DNA of 56,668 nucleotides from Roseicella aerolata (GCF_020523605.1 NZ_JAJAQI010000040.1:1-56668), one strand, 5' to 3'; positions 21,294 to 29,610 are shown, numbered from the stretch's first letter. The notes: generated by a model not told the origin, from the letters alone. Program-made: numbers and translations.

Positions 21294-22880
21294 TCACCCC
21301 GCCCCGAGCGCGCCGCTCGCGGTCCCGGCATGGATCTGCCGCAACTCCCGCTTCAGCAGCTTCCCGGCGGTGTTCTTGGGCAGGCTCTCGGCCAGCATGA
21401 TGCGCTTCGGGACCTTGTAGGGGGCGAGGCTGGCGCGGGCATGCGCGAGCAGCGCCTCCTCGATATCCGCCGGCGCCTCGGGGCGGAGGACGACGACGGC
21501 CGCCACCGCCTCGATCCATTTCGGGTCGGGCACCGCGATCACCGCCACCTCGGCGACGGCGGGGTGGGTGAAGAGCGCCTCCTCCACTTCCCGGCTCGCC
21601 ACCAGCACCCCGCCGGTATTGATCAGATCCTTGGTGCGGTCGACGATCGCGAGATACCCCTCCGCGTCGATGGTCGCCACATCGCCGCTGTGGAACCAGC
21701 CGCCCTCGAAGGCCCGCGCCGTCTCCTCCGGCATGTTCCAGTAACCGAGGCAGAGCTGCGGCGAGCGGTGGATGACCTCGCCGCGCTCGCCGGGCGCGAC
21801 GTCCCGCATCTCCGGATCGACGACGCGCGTCTCCACGTTCAGGACGGGCCGGCCGACCGAGCCGGGGCGGGCATCGTGCTCCTCCGGCCGCAGGACGGTC
21901 GCCAGCGGCGCGATCTCGCTCTGGCCATAGCAGTTGAAGGGCCGCGCGCCCGGCAGGCGCTGCCGCAGTTCCTGCAGGATGGGCACCGGCATGATGCTGG
22001 CGCCGTAGTAGATGTTGCGCAGGCTGGAGAGGTCGCGCCGGCCGAAATCCGGGTGCTGCAGCAGCGTGATCCAGACGGTCGGCGGGGCGAAGAAGGAGGT
22101 GATCCGCTCCCGCTCGATCAGCTCCAGCACCAGGGCGGGGTTCGGCGCCTCGATCAGCAGGGTGAAGGCGCCGTTGAGCATCTGCGGCATGGTGAAGCAG
22201 TGCATCTGCGCGGTGTGATAGAGCGGCAGGGCGGCCAGCGCCCGGTCGTCCCGCCGCATCTCCAGTTCGATGGTCACGCTGGCATATTCGGCCAGGATGG
22301 CGCGGTGGGTCATCATCGCGCCCTTGGGCTGGCCGGTGGTGCCCGAGGTGTACTGGAGCTGAACCAGGTCCTCGTCCCGCACGCCCTCCCCCACCTCCGG
22401 GTTGCCGGGCCGGCCCCAGCGTGCCTCGCCCGCCGCGGCGAGGATGTCATGCTGCCCCTCGCCCGCATCGATGGTGCCGCGCAGCAGGCCGGTGAGCCCG
22501 GTCCCGGCGGCTTCCGCCACCGGGCGCAGGGCCGGCTGGACGAAGAGCGCCGAGGCGCCGCATTGCCGCAGGATGTAGTCGAGCTCGGCCGCGGTCAGGG
22601 CGAAATTGGCCGGCACATGCACCAGGCCGGCCCGCGCGCAGCCCAGCCAGAGCAGCAGGTAGGCGTCCGAGTTCCTGCCGAAGGCGACCACCCGCTCGCC
22701 CGGCCTGAGACCGCTGTCGAGCAGCATCCGGGCGACCCGGTCGGCGGCCAGGTCCAGATCGGCGAAGCGCCAGAGCCGTTCCCCGAAGCGGAGCGCCGGC
22801 CGGTCCCGGAAGCGGGCCCCGGCCCGCCGCACCGCATCGCCGATGGTATTGCGCCGTGCCCGCGCACCGATCTCCGCCAT
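21294..22880 (-). CDS. AMP-dependent acyl-CoA synthetase/ligase
   Basis: This 528-residue ANL-superfamily enzyme activates a carboxylic acid as acyl-AMP and then acyl-CoA. Motifs: P-loop YTSGTTGQPKGAMMTH (about residues 175-190), NCYGQSEIAP (A5), GWFHSGDVATIDAEGYLAIVDRTKD (A7-A8) and PKNTAGKLLKREL with the catalytic lysine (A10). The start at 22880 is favoured over 22904 because GGGGAGG stands five bases before it, inside the longer frame. Substrate chain length is not evident; medium- or long-chain fatty or aryl acids are possible. It follows the peptide-type ABC ATPase genes and precedes the TPP enzyme. Confidence 0.88.
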   Translation of the reverse strand: MAEIGARARRNTIGDAVRRAGARFRDRPALRFGERLWRFADLDLAADRVARMLLDSGLRPGERVVAFGRNSDAYLLLWLGCARAGLVHVPANFALTAAELDYILRQCGASALFVQPALRPVAEAAGTGLTGLLRGTIDAGEGQHDILAAAGEARWGRPGNPEVGEGVRDEDLVQLQYTSGTTGQPKGAMMTHRAILAEYASVTIELEMRRDDRALAALPLYHTAQMHCFTMPQMLNGAFTLLIEAPNPALVLELIERERITSFFAPPTVWITLLQHPDFGRRDLSSLRNIYYGASIMPVPILQELRQRLPGARPFNCYGQSEIAPLATVLRPEEHDARPGSVGRPVLNVETRVVDPEMRDVAPGERGEVIHRSPQLCLGYWNMPEETARAFEGGWFHSGDVATIDAEGYLAIVDRTKDLINTGGVLVASREVEEALFTHPAVAEVAVIAVPDPKWIEAVAAVVVLRPEAPADIEEALLAHARASLAPYKVPKRIMLAESLPKNTAGKLLKRELRQIHAGTASGALGAG

Positions 22881-22931
22881 GAACGCCTCCCCTTTGGCCG
22901 CCATTCTAGCGGCCGGCGGGGAGGGCTGGAA

Positions 22932-23945
22932 TCACCCTGCCGCGGGCACCCTGACGCAGCGGGCCATCCGCCCCGGCACCGGGCGACGCGGCGCCGGCCC
23001 CTGCTCCTCCAGGCAGGCCGGCTCGGCCTCCGGGCAGCGGGGGGCGAAGGGACAGGTGGTCGGCGCCGTCTCCAGGCTCGGCGGCGCGCCAGGGATGGTG
23101 GTCAGCCGCTTGCCGCGCATGCCGGGATGCACCGTCGCGCCCAGCAGCCCGCGCGGATAGGGGTGGAGCGGCCCCTGCATCAGCGCGCCGACCGGCCCCC
23201 CCTCCACCACCTTGCCGGCATACATCACCGCGACCCGGTCGGCGATCTCACCGGCCACGCCCAGGTCGTGGGTGACGAAGATCACGCCCATGCCGAGCTG
23301 CTCCTGCAGCCTGCGCAGCAGCAGCAGCACCTGGATCTGCACCGTGGCATCCAGCGCCGTGGTCGGCTCATCCGCCAGCAGCAGCTTCGGCCGGCAGGCC
23401 AGCGCCACGGCGATCATGGCGCGCTGGCGGAGACCGCCCGAGAGCTCATGCGGATAGGCGGCCAGCCGGCGCTTGGCCGAGGGGATCTGCACCAGTTCCA
23501 GCAGTTCCAGCGCCCGCGCATCGGCCGCGGCGCGGGAGACGCCCTCATGCCGCTGCACCGTCTCGGCGATCTGCCGGCCGATGGTGAAGACCGGGTCCAG
23601 GGCGGTCATCGGCTCCTGGAAGATCATCGCCACGTCGCCGCCGCGGAAATCCTGCAGCTTGCCTTCGTCCATCGCCATGACGTCGCGGCCGGCGACCTCG
23701 ATGCTGCCCGAGACCCTGGCGAATTTGGGCAGCAGCCGCATCAGCGCGCGCATGGTGACGGACTTGCCGGAGCCGGACTCGCCGAGGATGCACAGCACCT
23801 CGCCGGCGGCGAGGTCGATATCGACCCCGTTCACCGCATGCACGGTGCGGTCGCGCGTGACGAATGTCACGCCGACATCCCGCATCTTCACCAACGGCGT
23901 GACGGGGGTTTCGCTCACCGCCGGGCGCTCCAGGACTTCACTCAT
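22932..23945 (-). CDS. oligopeptide/dipeptide-type ABC ATPase, OppD-like
   Basis: This 337-residue ATPase has Walker A LGESGSGKS (about 54-62), QEPMTALDP in the Q-loop region, signature HELSGGLRQRAMIA, Walker B LLLADEPTTALD and switch FVTHD. The C-terminal oligopeptide-type extension (CPFAPRCPEAEPACLEE) has the Cys cluster that holds an iron-sulfur site in some relatives. It pairs with the OppF-like gene upstream to drive a peptide- or nickel-type importer, but no permease or binding protein of that type is in the window. Its ATG lies within the stop of a repeat-encoded mini-ORF, with GCGAGGAG as ribosome-binding site. Confidence 0.9.
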   Translation of the reverse strand: MSEVLERPAVSETPVTPLVKMRDVGVTFVTRDRTVHAVNGVDIDLAAGEVLCILGESGSGKSVTMRALMRLLPKFARVSGSIEVAGRDVMAMDEGKLQDFRGGDVAMIFQEPMTALDPVFTIGRQIAETVQRHEGVSRAAADARALELLELVQIPSAKRRLAAYPHELSGGLRQRAMIAVALACRPKLLLADEPTTALDATVQIQVLLLLRRLQEQLGMGVIFVTHDLGVAGEIADRVAVMYAGKVVEGGPVGALMQGPLHPYPRGLLGATVHPGMRGKRLTTIPGAPPSLETAPTTCPFAPRCPEAEPACLEEQGPAPRRPVPGRMARCVRVPAAG

Positions 23946-23995
23946 CGGCGCGCTCCTCGCAGGACGCTCACGCCTGCTCCTCGCATGATGCTCAT
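23942..23995 (-). CDS. bridging mini-ORF between oppF-like and oppD-like genes
   Basis: It encodes 17 residues, MSIMRGAGVSVLRGARR, two 8-residue repeats plus one. Its ATG overlaps the OppF-like stop (ATGA) and its TGA overlaps the OppD-like ATG (ATGA). Length and design equal the mini-ORF after phnM2. Translation is inferred. Confidence 0.4.
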   Translation of the reverse strand: MSIMRGAGVSVLRGARR

Positions 23996-23999
23996 GCCG
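23952..23999 (-). repeat. two 24-nt tandem repeats carrying start sites
   Basis: Units 23976-23999 and 23952-23975 match at 20 of 24 positions by hand count. On the minus strand each holds an ATG or GTG followed by AGC and ends in GCGAGGAG, the Shine-Dalgarno for the next start. The array bridges the gap between two ABC ATPase genes. Confidence 0.8.
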
Positions 24000-25047
24000 C
24001 CAGCCTCCCCGCCCTGCTATGCCCGCTGCCGGGCGCCGCCATGTGGCAGGCGGCCAGATGCCCGCCCCCGAGATCGGCCGCGACCGGCTTGCGATCGGCG
24101 CAGACCGCCTCGGCGAAGGGGCAGCGCGTGCGGAAGCGGCAGCCGGAGGGCGGGTTGATCGGGTTGGGCGGGTCGCCGGTCAGCGGCGGCTCCATCCGGC
24201 GCTTGCCGGGATCCATGGAAGGCCGGCTGGCCAGCAGCGCCTGGGTGTAGGGATGCGCCGGGCGATCATAGATCGCGTCCACCGGGCCCATCTCCGCCAC
24301 CTCGCCCAGATACATCACCAGCACGCGGTCCGAGATGTACTGCACCACGTTCAGGTCGTGGCTGATGAAGACATAGGTGAGGCCGAATTTCTCCTTCAGG
24401 TCCACCAACAGGTTCAGCACCTGCGCCTCGACCGACTTGTCGAGGGCGGAGACCGGCTCGTCCAGCAGCACCAGCCGCGGCTGCAGGGCCAGGGCGCGCG
24501 CGATGTTCACGCGCTGGCGCTGGCCGCCGGAGAGCTCATGCGGGTAGCGGCGGGCGAAGGTCGCCGGCGCGAGCCCGACCGCCGCCAGCAGGTCGCGCGC
24601 CCGGGACCGTGCCTCGGCATCCGGCACGCCATGCACCTTGGGGGCGAAGGCGATGCTGTCCTCGATCGGCAGGCGGGGGTTGAGCGAGGCGTAGCTGTCC
24701 TGGAAGACCATCTGCACCTGGCGGCGGTATTCCTTGAGGGCTAGGCCGCCGGTCTGGGTGCTCTGCCCGACGCCCTCCCCATCGAAGACCAGGGAGCCCG
24801 CATCGGGGTCCATCAGCCGCATCAGCAGCCGGGCGGTGGTGGATTTGCCGCAGCCGCTCTCGCCGACGATGCCGAGCGTCTCGCCCTTGCGGACGGCGAA
24901 GGAGACGCCGTCCACCGCCCGGACGGTCGCCACCGTGGCGCCGAACATGCCGCCCTTGATCGGGAAATGCTTCTTCAGGTCCTGGACGATCAGCAGGGGC
25001 TGGGCGGGGCCGCCGCGATCCTCTTGGGTGCTCTGCGCGATGCTCAT
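23992..25047 (-). CDS. oligopeptide/dipeptide-type ABC ATPase, OppF-like
   Basis: This 351-residue ATPase has Walker A VGESGCGKST, QDSYASLNPR, signature HELSGGQRQRVNIARA, Walker B LVLLDEPVSALD and switch FISHDLNVV. The C-terminus carries the peptide-transporter extension (PPSGCRFRTRCPFAEAVC). The start at 25047 is chosen by the family N-terminus (LLIVQDLKKHFPIKGG); an in-frame start at 25110 would add 21 residues without similarity. It is the upstream partner of the OppD-like gene. metQ ends 127 bases upstream, and the gap contains CGCTGCCCCGAT twice (25114 and 25133), so the ATPase pair may be a separate unit. Confidence 0.88.
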   Translation of the reverse strand: MSIAQSTQEDRGGPAQPLLIVQDLKKHFPIKGGMFGATVATVRAVDGVSFAVRKGETLGIVGESGCGKSTTARLLMRLMDPDAGSLVFDGEGVGQSTQTGGLALKEYRRQVQMVFQDSYASLNPRLPIEDSIAFAPKVHGVPDAEARSRARDLLAAVGLAPATFARRYPHELSGGQRQRVNIARALALQPRLVLLDEPVSALDKSVEAQVLNLLVDLKEKFGLTYVFISHDLNVVQYISDRVLVMYLGEVAEMGPVDAIYDRPAHPYTQALLASRPSMDPGKRRMEPPLTGDPPNPINPPSGCRFRTRCPFAEAVCADRKPVAADLGGGHLAACHMAAPGSGHSRAGRLAA

Positions 25048-25174
25048 GGAGGAGCGAGCAGCAAGCCGCGTGCCAGGGTGATGGCGGGTGGCGGGGCGAG
25101 TCGACCCCACTCCCGCTGCCCCGATCCGGTCACGCTGCCCCGATATTGTGCAGCCGCGCCCGCGCGCCCTGTCG

Positions 25175-25981
25175 TCAGGCGGTGGGGATCACCGCGCCGC
25201 CGAAGCTCGCCTCAACGAAGGCCTTCACCTCGGGATGCGCGTATCCCGCGGCCAGCGCCCTGGCCCATGGCGCCTCCGCATCGGCCCGGCGGACCACCAC
25301 AAGGACGGAATAGACACTGTCTGCACCCTCCGCGACCAGCCCATCCTTCAGCGGGTTCAGCCCGGCCGGCACGGCGTAGTTGCCGGTGACGGCCGCGGCA
25401 TCGACATCCTCCAGGCTGCGGGCGATCTGCGCCGCCTCCAGCTCGACGATCCGTACCCGCTTCGGATTGGCGGTGATGTCCGCGATGGTCGCGCGGTAAT
25501 CGACGCCGGGGCGCAGCCCGATCACCCCGCCCTTGGCCAGCAGCAGCAGAGCGCGGCCGCCATTGGTCGGGTCGTTGGGGATGGCGATGCGGGCGCCCTG
25601 CGGCAGCGCGTTGAGGGAGCTGTGCTTGCGGGAGAAGACCGCCAGCAGCGTCAGCACGGTGCGGCCCACGGGCACGAAATCATAGCCGCGCTGCGCCTTC
25701 TGCGCCTCCAGGAAGGGCAGGTGCTGGTAGGTGTTGGCGTCCAGCTCGCCGGCGGCCAGCGCCGCGTTGGGCTGGATGAAGTCGCCGAACTCGGTGATGC
25801 GCAGCACCAGGCCGTCGCGCGCGACGACCTCCTTTACCTTCTCCAGCACCTGGGCATGGACGCCGCTGCTCACGCCGACCCGCAGCGGCCGGGCCGCGGT
25901 GCCGATCGCCGCCTGGGCGCGGGCGGCGGCAGGGAGGAGGAGCGCGGCGGCAAGGCCGGCGCGGCGGGTCAGCTGGATCAT
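25175..25981 (-). CDS. metQ: MetQ-like (NlpA family) substrate-binding protein
   Basis: This 268-residue receptor has a signal sequence MIQLTRRAGLAAALLLPAAARAQA with twin arginines but no lipobox cysteine, so it is probably a free periplasmic protein. LRVGVSSGVHAQVLEKVKEV, ITEFGDFIQPNAALAAGELDANTYQHLPFLE and IAIPNDPTNGGRALLLL are diagnostic for the MetQ/NlpA family, which binds methionine. GAGGGAGA upstream supports the start at 25981. It is the third gene of a metNIQ set; some relatives bind other amino acids, so D/L-methionine is the likely but not certain ligand. Confidence 0.9.
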   Translation of the reverse strand: MIQLTRRAGLAAALLLPAAARAQAAIGTAARPLRVGVSSGVHAQVLEKVKEVVARDGLVLRITEFGDFIQPNAALAAGELDANTYQHLPFLEAQKAQRGYDFVPVGRTVLTLLAVFSRKHSSLNALPQGARIAIPNDPTNGGRALLLLAKGGVIGLRPGVDYRATIADITANPKRVRIVELEAAQIARSLEDVDAAAVTGNYAVPAGLNPLKDGLVAEGADSVYSVLVVVRRADAEAPWARALAAGYAHPEVKAFVEASFGGAVIPTA

Positions 25982-26043
25982 GCGGGGTCTCCCTCGGCGA
26001 ACCTCAGCGGTTCGCGCTCTCGAGATGAAGTCAGGCCTGCCGG

Positions 26044-26709
26044 TCAGCGGCGGCGGAGCCGCCGCACCAGCCAGTCGCCCAGGGATTGCAGCCCCTGGAC
26101 GAAGAGAATGAGGATCAGGACGACGGTCGCCATCACCTCCGGCATGAAGCGCTGGTAGCCGAAGCGGATGCCGAGATCGCCGAGGCCGCCGCCGCCCACC
26201 GCGCCCGCCATGGCGGAATAGCCGACCAGCGAGACCAGGGTGACGGTGATGGCGGCCAGCAGCCCCGGCAGCGCCTCCGGCACCAGGACCTTCAGCACGA
26301 TCTGCAGCCGGCTCGCGCCCATGGCGCGCGCCGCCTCCACCACGCCCCGGTCCACCTCGCGCAGGGCATTCTCGAAGAGACGCGCGATGAAGGCCGTCGC
26401 CGCCAGGGCCAGCGGGACGATGGCGGCGCCGGTGCCGATGGAGGTGCCGGCGACCAGCCGCGTGAAGGGCACGATCGCCACCATCAGGATGATGAAGGGC
26501 GTTGAGCGCACAGCATTGACGACGAGGCCGAGCGGCCGGTTCAGCGCGGCGCTCGGCGCCAGGCCACCCGGCGCGGTCGCGTGCAGCAGCAGCGCCAGCG
26601 GCAGGCCGAACAGCACCGCGATGGCGGCGGCGCCACCCACCATGACCAGGGTCTCGAGCGCCGCCTCGACCAGCAGGTCCTCGAGCATGGGCGTGAGCCA
26701 GGGCAGCAT
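26044..26709 (-). CDS. metI: MetI-like methionine ABC permease
   Basis: This 221-residue inner-membrane permease has about five hydrophobic segments and the ABC coupling loop EAARAMGASRLQIVLKVLVPEALPGLLAA near residues 130-160. The segment VNAVRSTPFIILMVAIVPFTR is characteristic of MetI. It starts two bases beyond the MetN stop and precedes metQ by 62 bases, so metN-metI-metQ is one operon. MetI dimerises and works with MetN to import methionine delivered by MetQ. Confidence 0.92.
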   Translation of the reverse strand: MLPWLTPMLEDLLVEAALETLVMVGGAAAIAVLFGLPLALLLHATAPGGLAPSAALNRPLGLVVNAVRSTPFIILMVAIVPFTRLVAGTSIGTGAAIVPLALAATAFIARLFENALREVDRGVVEAARAMGASRLQIVLKVLVPEALPGLLAAITVTLVSLVGYSAMAGAVGGGGLGDLGIRFGYQRFMPEVMATVVLILILFVQGLQSLGDWLVRRLRRR

Positions 26710-26711
26710 GG

Positions 26712-27800
26712 TCAGCCCTCCTCCCAGGCAAGCTCGTCCACCGTGAGGCCGAGGCCGCGCATCCAGAGGATGGCCGCCTCCACCGCCTCCGGCACGCCAT
26801 AGGCGGCCAGCGCCATGATGCCGAAGGGCCGCGCGCCGATGGCATCGATCCGGCCGGCGACGATGTTGAGGTCGAGCGCGAAGCGGCGCGACGCCTCGCT
26901 CACCACCGCGCGGGTGCTGTGCGGCCCGGCGAAGAGCACGCGCAGCAGCCGGCGCGCCTCGCCCGGGCCGGGCGCGGGCAGCGCGGCGAGCGTGCCGGGC
27001 GGCACGTCATGGCCGATCACCTCGGCGACGAAGCGGCGGGTGGTGGCGGCACGCGGCCGGGTGAAGACATCGAAGACCGGCCCCTGCTCGATCACCCGCC
27101 CCGCCTCCAGCACCGCGACCCGGTCGCAGAGCGCCTTCACCACCGCCATCTCATGCGTGATGAGCAGCACGGTCAGCCGGAGCCGCGACCGCAGATCGGC
27201 GAGCAGCCCGAGGATCTCCGTCGTGGTCTCCGGGTCGAGCGCCGAGGTCGCCTCGTCGCAGAGCAGGATCGAGGGCGCGGAGGCCAGGGCGCGGGCGATG
27301 CCGACCCGCTGCTTCTGCCCGCCCGAGAGTTGCGCCGGCCAGGCATCGCGCTTCTCGGCCAGGCCCACCAGCGGCAGCAATTCGGCGACGCGCGCCTCGC
27401 GCTCGGCCCGCGGCACGCCCGCGACCTCCAGCGGGAAGGCGATGTTGCCGGCAACGGTGCGCGAGGCCAGCAGGTTGAAGTGCTGGAAGACCATGCCGAT
27501 GCCGCGCCGTGCCGTGCGCAGCCCGGCCTCGCCCTCGGCGGTCAGGTCGCCGCCGAGCACCTCGACCCGGCCCGCATCCGGTCGTTCCAGCAGGTTCACG
27601 CAACGGATGAGGGTGGACTTGCCCGCGCCGGAGCGGCCGATGACACCGAAGACCTCGCCCGGCGCGACCTCGAGCGAGATGCCGTCGAGGGCCGGCGCCG
27701 GCGCGCCGCGGAAATGGCGGCGGAGGCCGGTCAGGCGGATGGCGGGTGGCACCCTCCCCGCCGCCACCGGCAGGTCTGGTCCTGGCTGGTCGAGCATCAT
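26712..27800 (-). CDS. metN: MetN-like methionine ABC ATPase with NIL domain
   Basis: This 362-residue ATPase has Walker A GRSGAGKST (residues 55-63), QHFNLLASRTVAGN, signature LSGGQKQRVGIARAL, Walker B ILLCDEATSALDPETT and switch LLITHEM. The C-terminal 90 residues (RLLRVLFAGPHSTRAVVSEASR ... VDELAWEEG) form the NIL regulatory domain, which binds methionine and inhibits transport when the cytoplasm is replete. ATG 27800 (next to 27797) is preferred over upstream Arg-rich in-frame starts because these run through a leader hairpin. First gene of metNIQ; a promoter and a hairpin lie upstream. Confidence 0.92.
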   Translation of the reverse strand: MMLDQPGPDLPVAAGRVPPAIRLTGLRRHFRGAPAPALDGISLEVAPGEVFGVIGRSGAGKSTLIRCVNLLERPDAGRVEVLGGDLTAEGEAGLRTARRGIGMVFQHFNLLASRTVAGNIAFPLEVAGVPRAEREARVAELLPLVGLAEKRDAWPAQLSGGQKQRVGIARALASAPSILLCDEATSALDPETTTEILGLLADLRSRLRLTVLLITHEMAVVKALCDRVAVLEAGRVIEQGPVFDVFTRPRAATTRRFVAEVIGHDVPPGTLAALPAPGPGEARRLLRVLFAGPHSTRAVVSEASRRFALDLNIVAGRIDAIGARPFGIMALAAYGVPEAVEAAILWMRGLGLTVDELAWEEG

Positions 27801-27816
27801 GCGCAATCCGGAAGCG

Positions 27817-27851
27817 GGATGCCGGCCCGGCGGTTTCCCGGCACGGCATCC
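27817..27851 (-). promoter_or_regulatory. leader hairpin before metN with alternative pairing
   Basis: GGATGCCG (27817-27824) and CGGCATCC (27844-27851) form a perfect 8-bp stem 17 bases before the metN start. A second stem, TGCCGG (27820-27825) with CCGGCA (27838-27843), competes with it. It does not match the SAM-II, SAM-IV or SAM-V aptamers I know. Confidence 0.4.
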
Positions 27852-27889
27852 GATACGGCGCCGCCTTCGCACGACCAGGTGTCGTTGAT

Positions 27890-27919
27890 AATTTATTTCT
27901 CCGCATGACAGCCGCGCAA
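27890..27919 (-). promoter_or_regulatory. candidate metN promoter
   Basis: On the minus strand TTGCGC (27919-27914), an 18-bp spacer and TAAATT (27895-27890) resemble a housekeeping promoter. The -10 region lies in the only AT-rich patch of the divergent metN/RAM-protein gap. Confidence 0.4.
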
Positions 27920-28001
27920 GGACGGCAGGGCTGCCGGGCGCTTTCCCGCCGCCCCGTCCCGGTGCAGGCTCCTGCCTTTACTGCGGAAGGGGGTTCGGCC
28001 C

Positions 28002-28256
28002 ATGCGGGCGATCTTCGTGATGATCAAATGCGAGATGGGCCAGGCCTATCGCGTGGCGCGCCAGATGGCGGACACGGTCGAGGCGCTGTCCGAGATGCAC
28101 TCCATCTCCGGCCAGTATGACCTGATGGGGAAGTTCTACCTGGAGCCGGACCAGGATATCGGGCTCTTCGTCGTGGAGACGCTGCAGACCGTGCCCGGGG
28201 TGAAGGACACCTACACGCTGCAGACCTTCAACGCCTTCTCGGGGGCGAAGGGATAG
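28002..28256 (+). CDS. stand-alone Lrp/AsnC effector-binding (RAM) domain protein
   Basis: This 84-residue protein consists only of the RAM ligand-binding domain of Lrp/AsnC regulators: AIFVMIKCEMGQAYRVARQM, SISGQYDLMGKFYLEPD, IGLFVVETLQTVPGVKDTYTLQTF. The helix-turn-helix is absent. Such stand-alone proteins bind amino acids and form oligomers, and may modulate full-length Lrp proteins. It is divergent from the methionine importer genes, with a 201-base shared gap, so an amino-acid-sensing link is plausible but not shown. GAAGGGGG precedes the ATG. Confidence 0.85.
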   Translation: MRAIFVMIKCEMGQAYRVARQMADTVEALSEMHSISGQYDLMGKFYLEPDQDIGLFVVETLQTVPGVKDTYTLQTFNAFSGAKG

Positions 28257-28352
28257 AGCGGGCCGCGGCGGGGCGCGAACGCCCGGAAGGGTGATGCGGC
28301 CGGGCAAATGCCGCCGGACCGGCCTGCGCGCCCAACCGGAGGCCGGGCCGCC

Positions 28353-28374
28353 GGGGGCGCGTCGCCGCGCCCCC
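28353..28374. terminator. hairpin between convergent genes
   Basis: GGGGGCGCG-TCGC-CGCGCCCCC is a perfect 9-bp stem with a 4-nt loop between the RAM-domain gene and the convergent receptor gene. No T-tract; it probably works for both directions. Confidence 0.5.
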
Positions 28375-28413
28375 GATGATCGCGGCGCCGGACATGGCGG
28401 GGCGGGCGCCCGC

Positions 28414-29610
28414 TCAGCTGACGGCCCCATCGATCACCTCGCCGAAGCGCTGCCACATCCGCCCGTCCCAGCGGATGAGCTGCAACTGCTGCAATGGCCG
28501 GTAGTCGGTGGGCGAGGTATCGACGCGGATGCCGGGCAGCAGCGTCGGAATCCCCAGGCCACGCAGGTTCGCCGCCTCCCGCATGATCCGCTCGCGGCTG
28601 AAATGGCCGTCGCATTGCCGCAGCACCTGCATCAGCGCGAGCGCGACGGTATAGCCATAGGTGTAGTAGATGTCGGTGGTGTCGGCCTCCGGCAGCCAGC
28701 GCGCCATGAAGGCGCGGTACTCCGCCATGCCGGCATCCCCGGCCCAGGCCTGGTCGTTCGGGTCCTTGAGATAGGCCGAGGAGAGCGTGCCGATGGCGCG
28801 TTCGACGCCCGCCGGGGTGATGACGCCGGCGACGGAACTCGCGCCGCTCGGGATGTAGTGGGGCGCCCGCCAGCCCAGCTCATGCAGCTTGCGGATCGCC
28901 ATGGCGGCGAATTTCGTCGTGACGCCGGAGACCAGCACATCGGCGCCCTGCAGCGCGATGAGCTGGCTGTCCACCGTCGGGTCCGTCACCTCGTAGGAGG
29001 CGGCGCGGACGCGGCTCTCATACGCCACGCCCAGCACGTCGCGCAGGCCATGGACATAGTCCCGGCCGAAATCATCGTTCTGGTACAGCAGCGCGAAGCG
29101 CGCATCCGGCTTTCCGGCCAGCGCATGGCGGGCGAAGACCTGCGCCTCCGTCCGGGCGGAGGGCGCGAAGCCCATGGTCCAGGGATTGGCCTGGTAGTCG
29201 CCCCATTTGTCGCCGTTCACCGAGAGGAAGAGGTGCGGCACCTTGCGCTGGTTGACATAGCGCACCACGGCGTTGTTGGGCGCGGTCCCCAGCATGTTGA
29301 ACAGGAAGGCGACGCGATCCTGCTCCACCAGCCGCCGCACCTGCTCCAGCGTCTTGGGCGGGCTGAAGCCGTCGTCATAGAGGATGTAGGTGAGCTTCCG
29401 GCCGGCAATGCCGCCCGCCTCGTTGACCATGCGGCAGACGCCCTCCACGGCGCGGCACTGCACGCCGAGGGCGGAGACCGGGCCGGAGAGCGCGGTGGTG
29501 CCGCCGAAGCGGATCTCCGTCGCGGTCACCCCTGGCGCCTCCTGCGCCCGGGCGAGGCGCGGCGCGGCGAGCGCGGCGGCGCCGGCCAGCAAGGCGGTGC
29601 GTCTTTGCAT
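28414..29610 (-). CDS. branched-chain amino-acid-type ABC substrate-binding protein
   Basis: This 398-residue periplasmic receptor of the Leu/Ile/Val-binding type has a signal peptide ending ARLARAQEA with an RR at the start. IRFGGTTALSGPVSALG is the family's ligand-loop signature, and two alternating Rossmann-like lobes follow (FLFNMLGTAPNNAVVRYV; RFALLYQNDDFGRDYV). No permease or ATPase genes accompany it, so it must share a Liv-type transporter elsewhere. It lies 28 bases downstream of an alcohol dehydrogenase gene on the same strand, which may indicate uptake and oxidation of one compound. Confidence 0.87.
   Translation of the reverse strand: MQRRTALLAGAAALAAPRLARAQEAPGVTATEIRFGGTTALSGPVSALGVQCRAVEGVCRMVNEAGGIAGRKLTYILYDDGFSPPKTLEQVRRLVEQDRVAFLFNMLGTAPNNAVVRYVNQRKVPHLFLSVNGDKWGDYQANPWTMGFAPSARTEAQVFARHALAGKPDARFALLYQNDDFGRDYVHGLRDVLGVAYESRVRAASYEVTDPTVDSQLIALQGADVLVSGVTTKFAAMAIRKLHELGWRAPHYIPSGASSVAGVITPAGVERAIGTLSSAYLKDPNDQAWAGDAGMAEYRAFMARWLPEADTTDIYYTYGYTVALALMQVLRQCDGHFSRERIMREAANLRGLGIPTLLPGIRVDTSPTDYRPLQQLQLIRWDGRMWQRFGEVIDGAVS

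Noticed and set aside
27801-27910. SAM riboswitch in front of metN
   Set aside because: The leader hairpins do not carry the conserved bases of SAM-II, SAM-IV or SAM-V aptamers.
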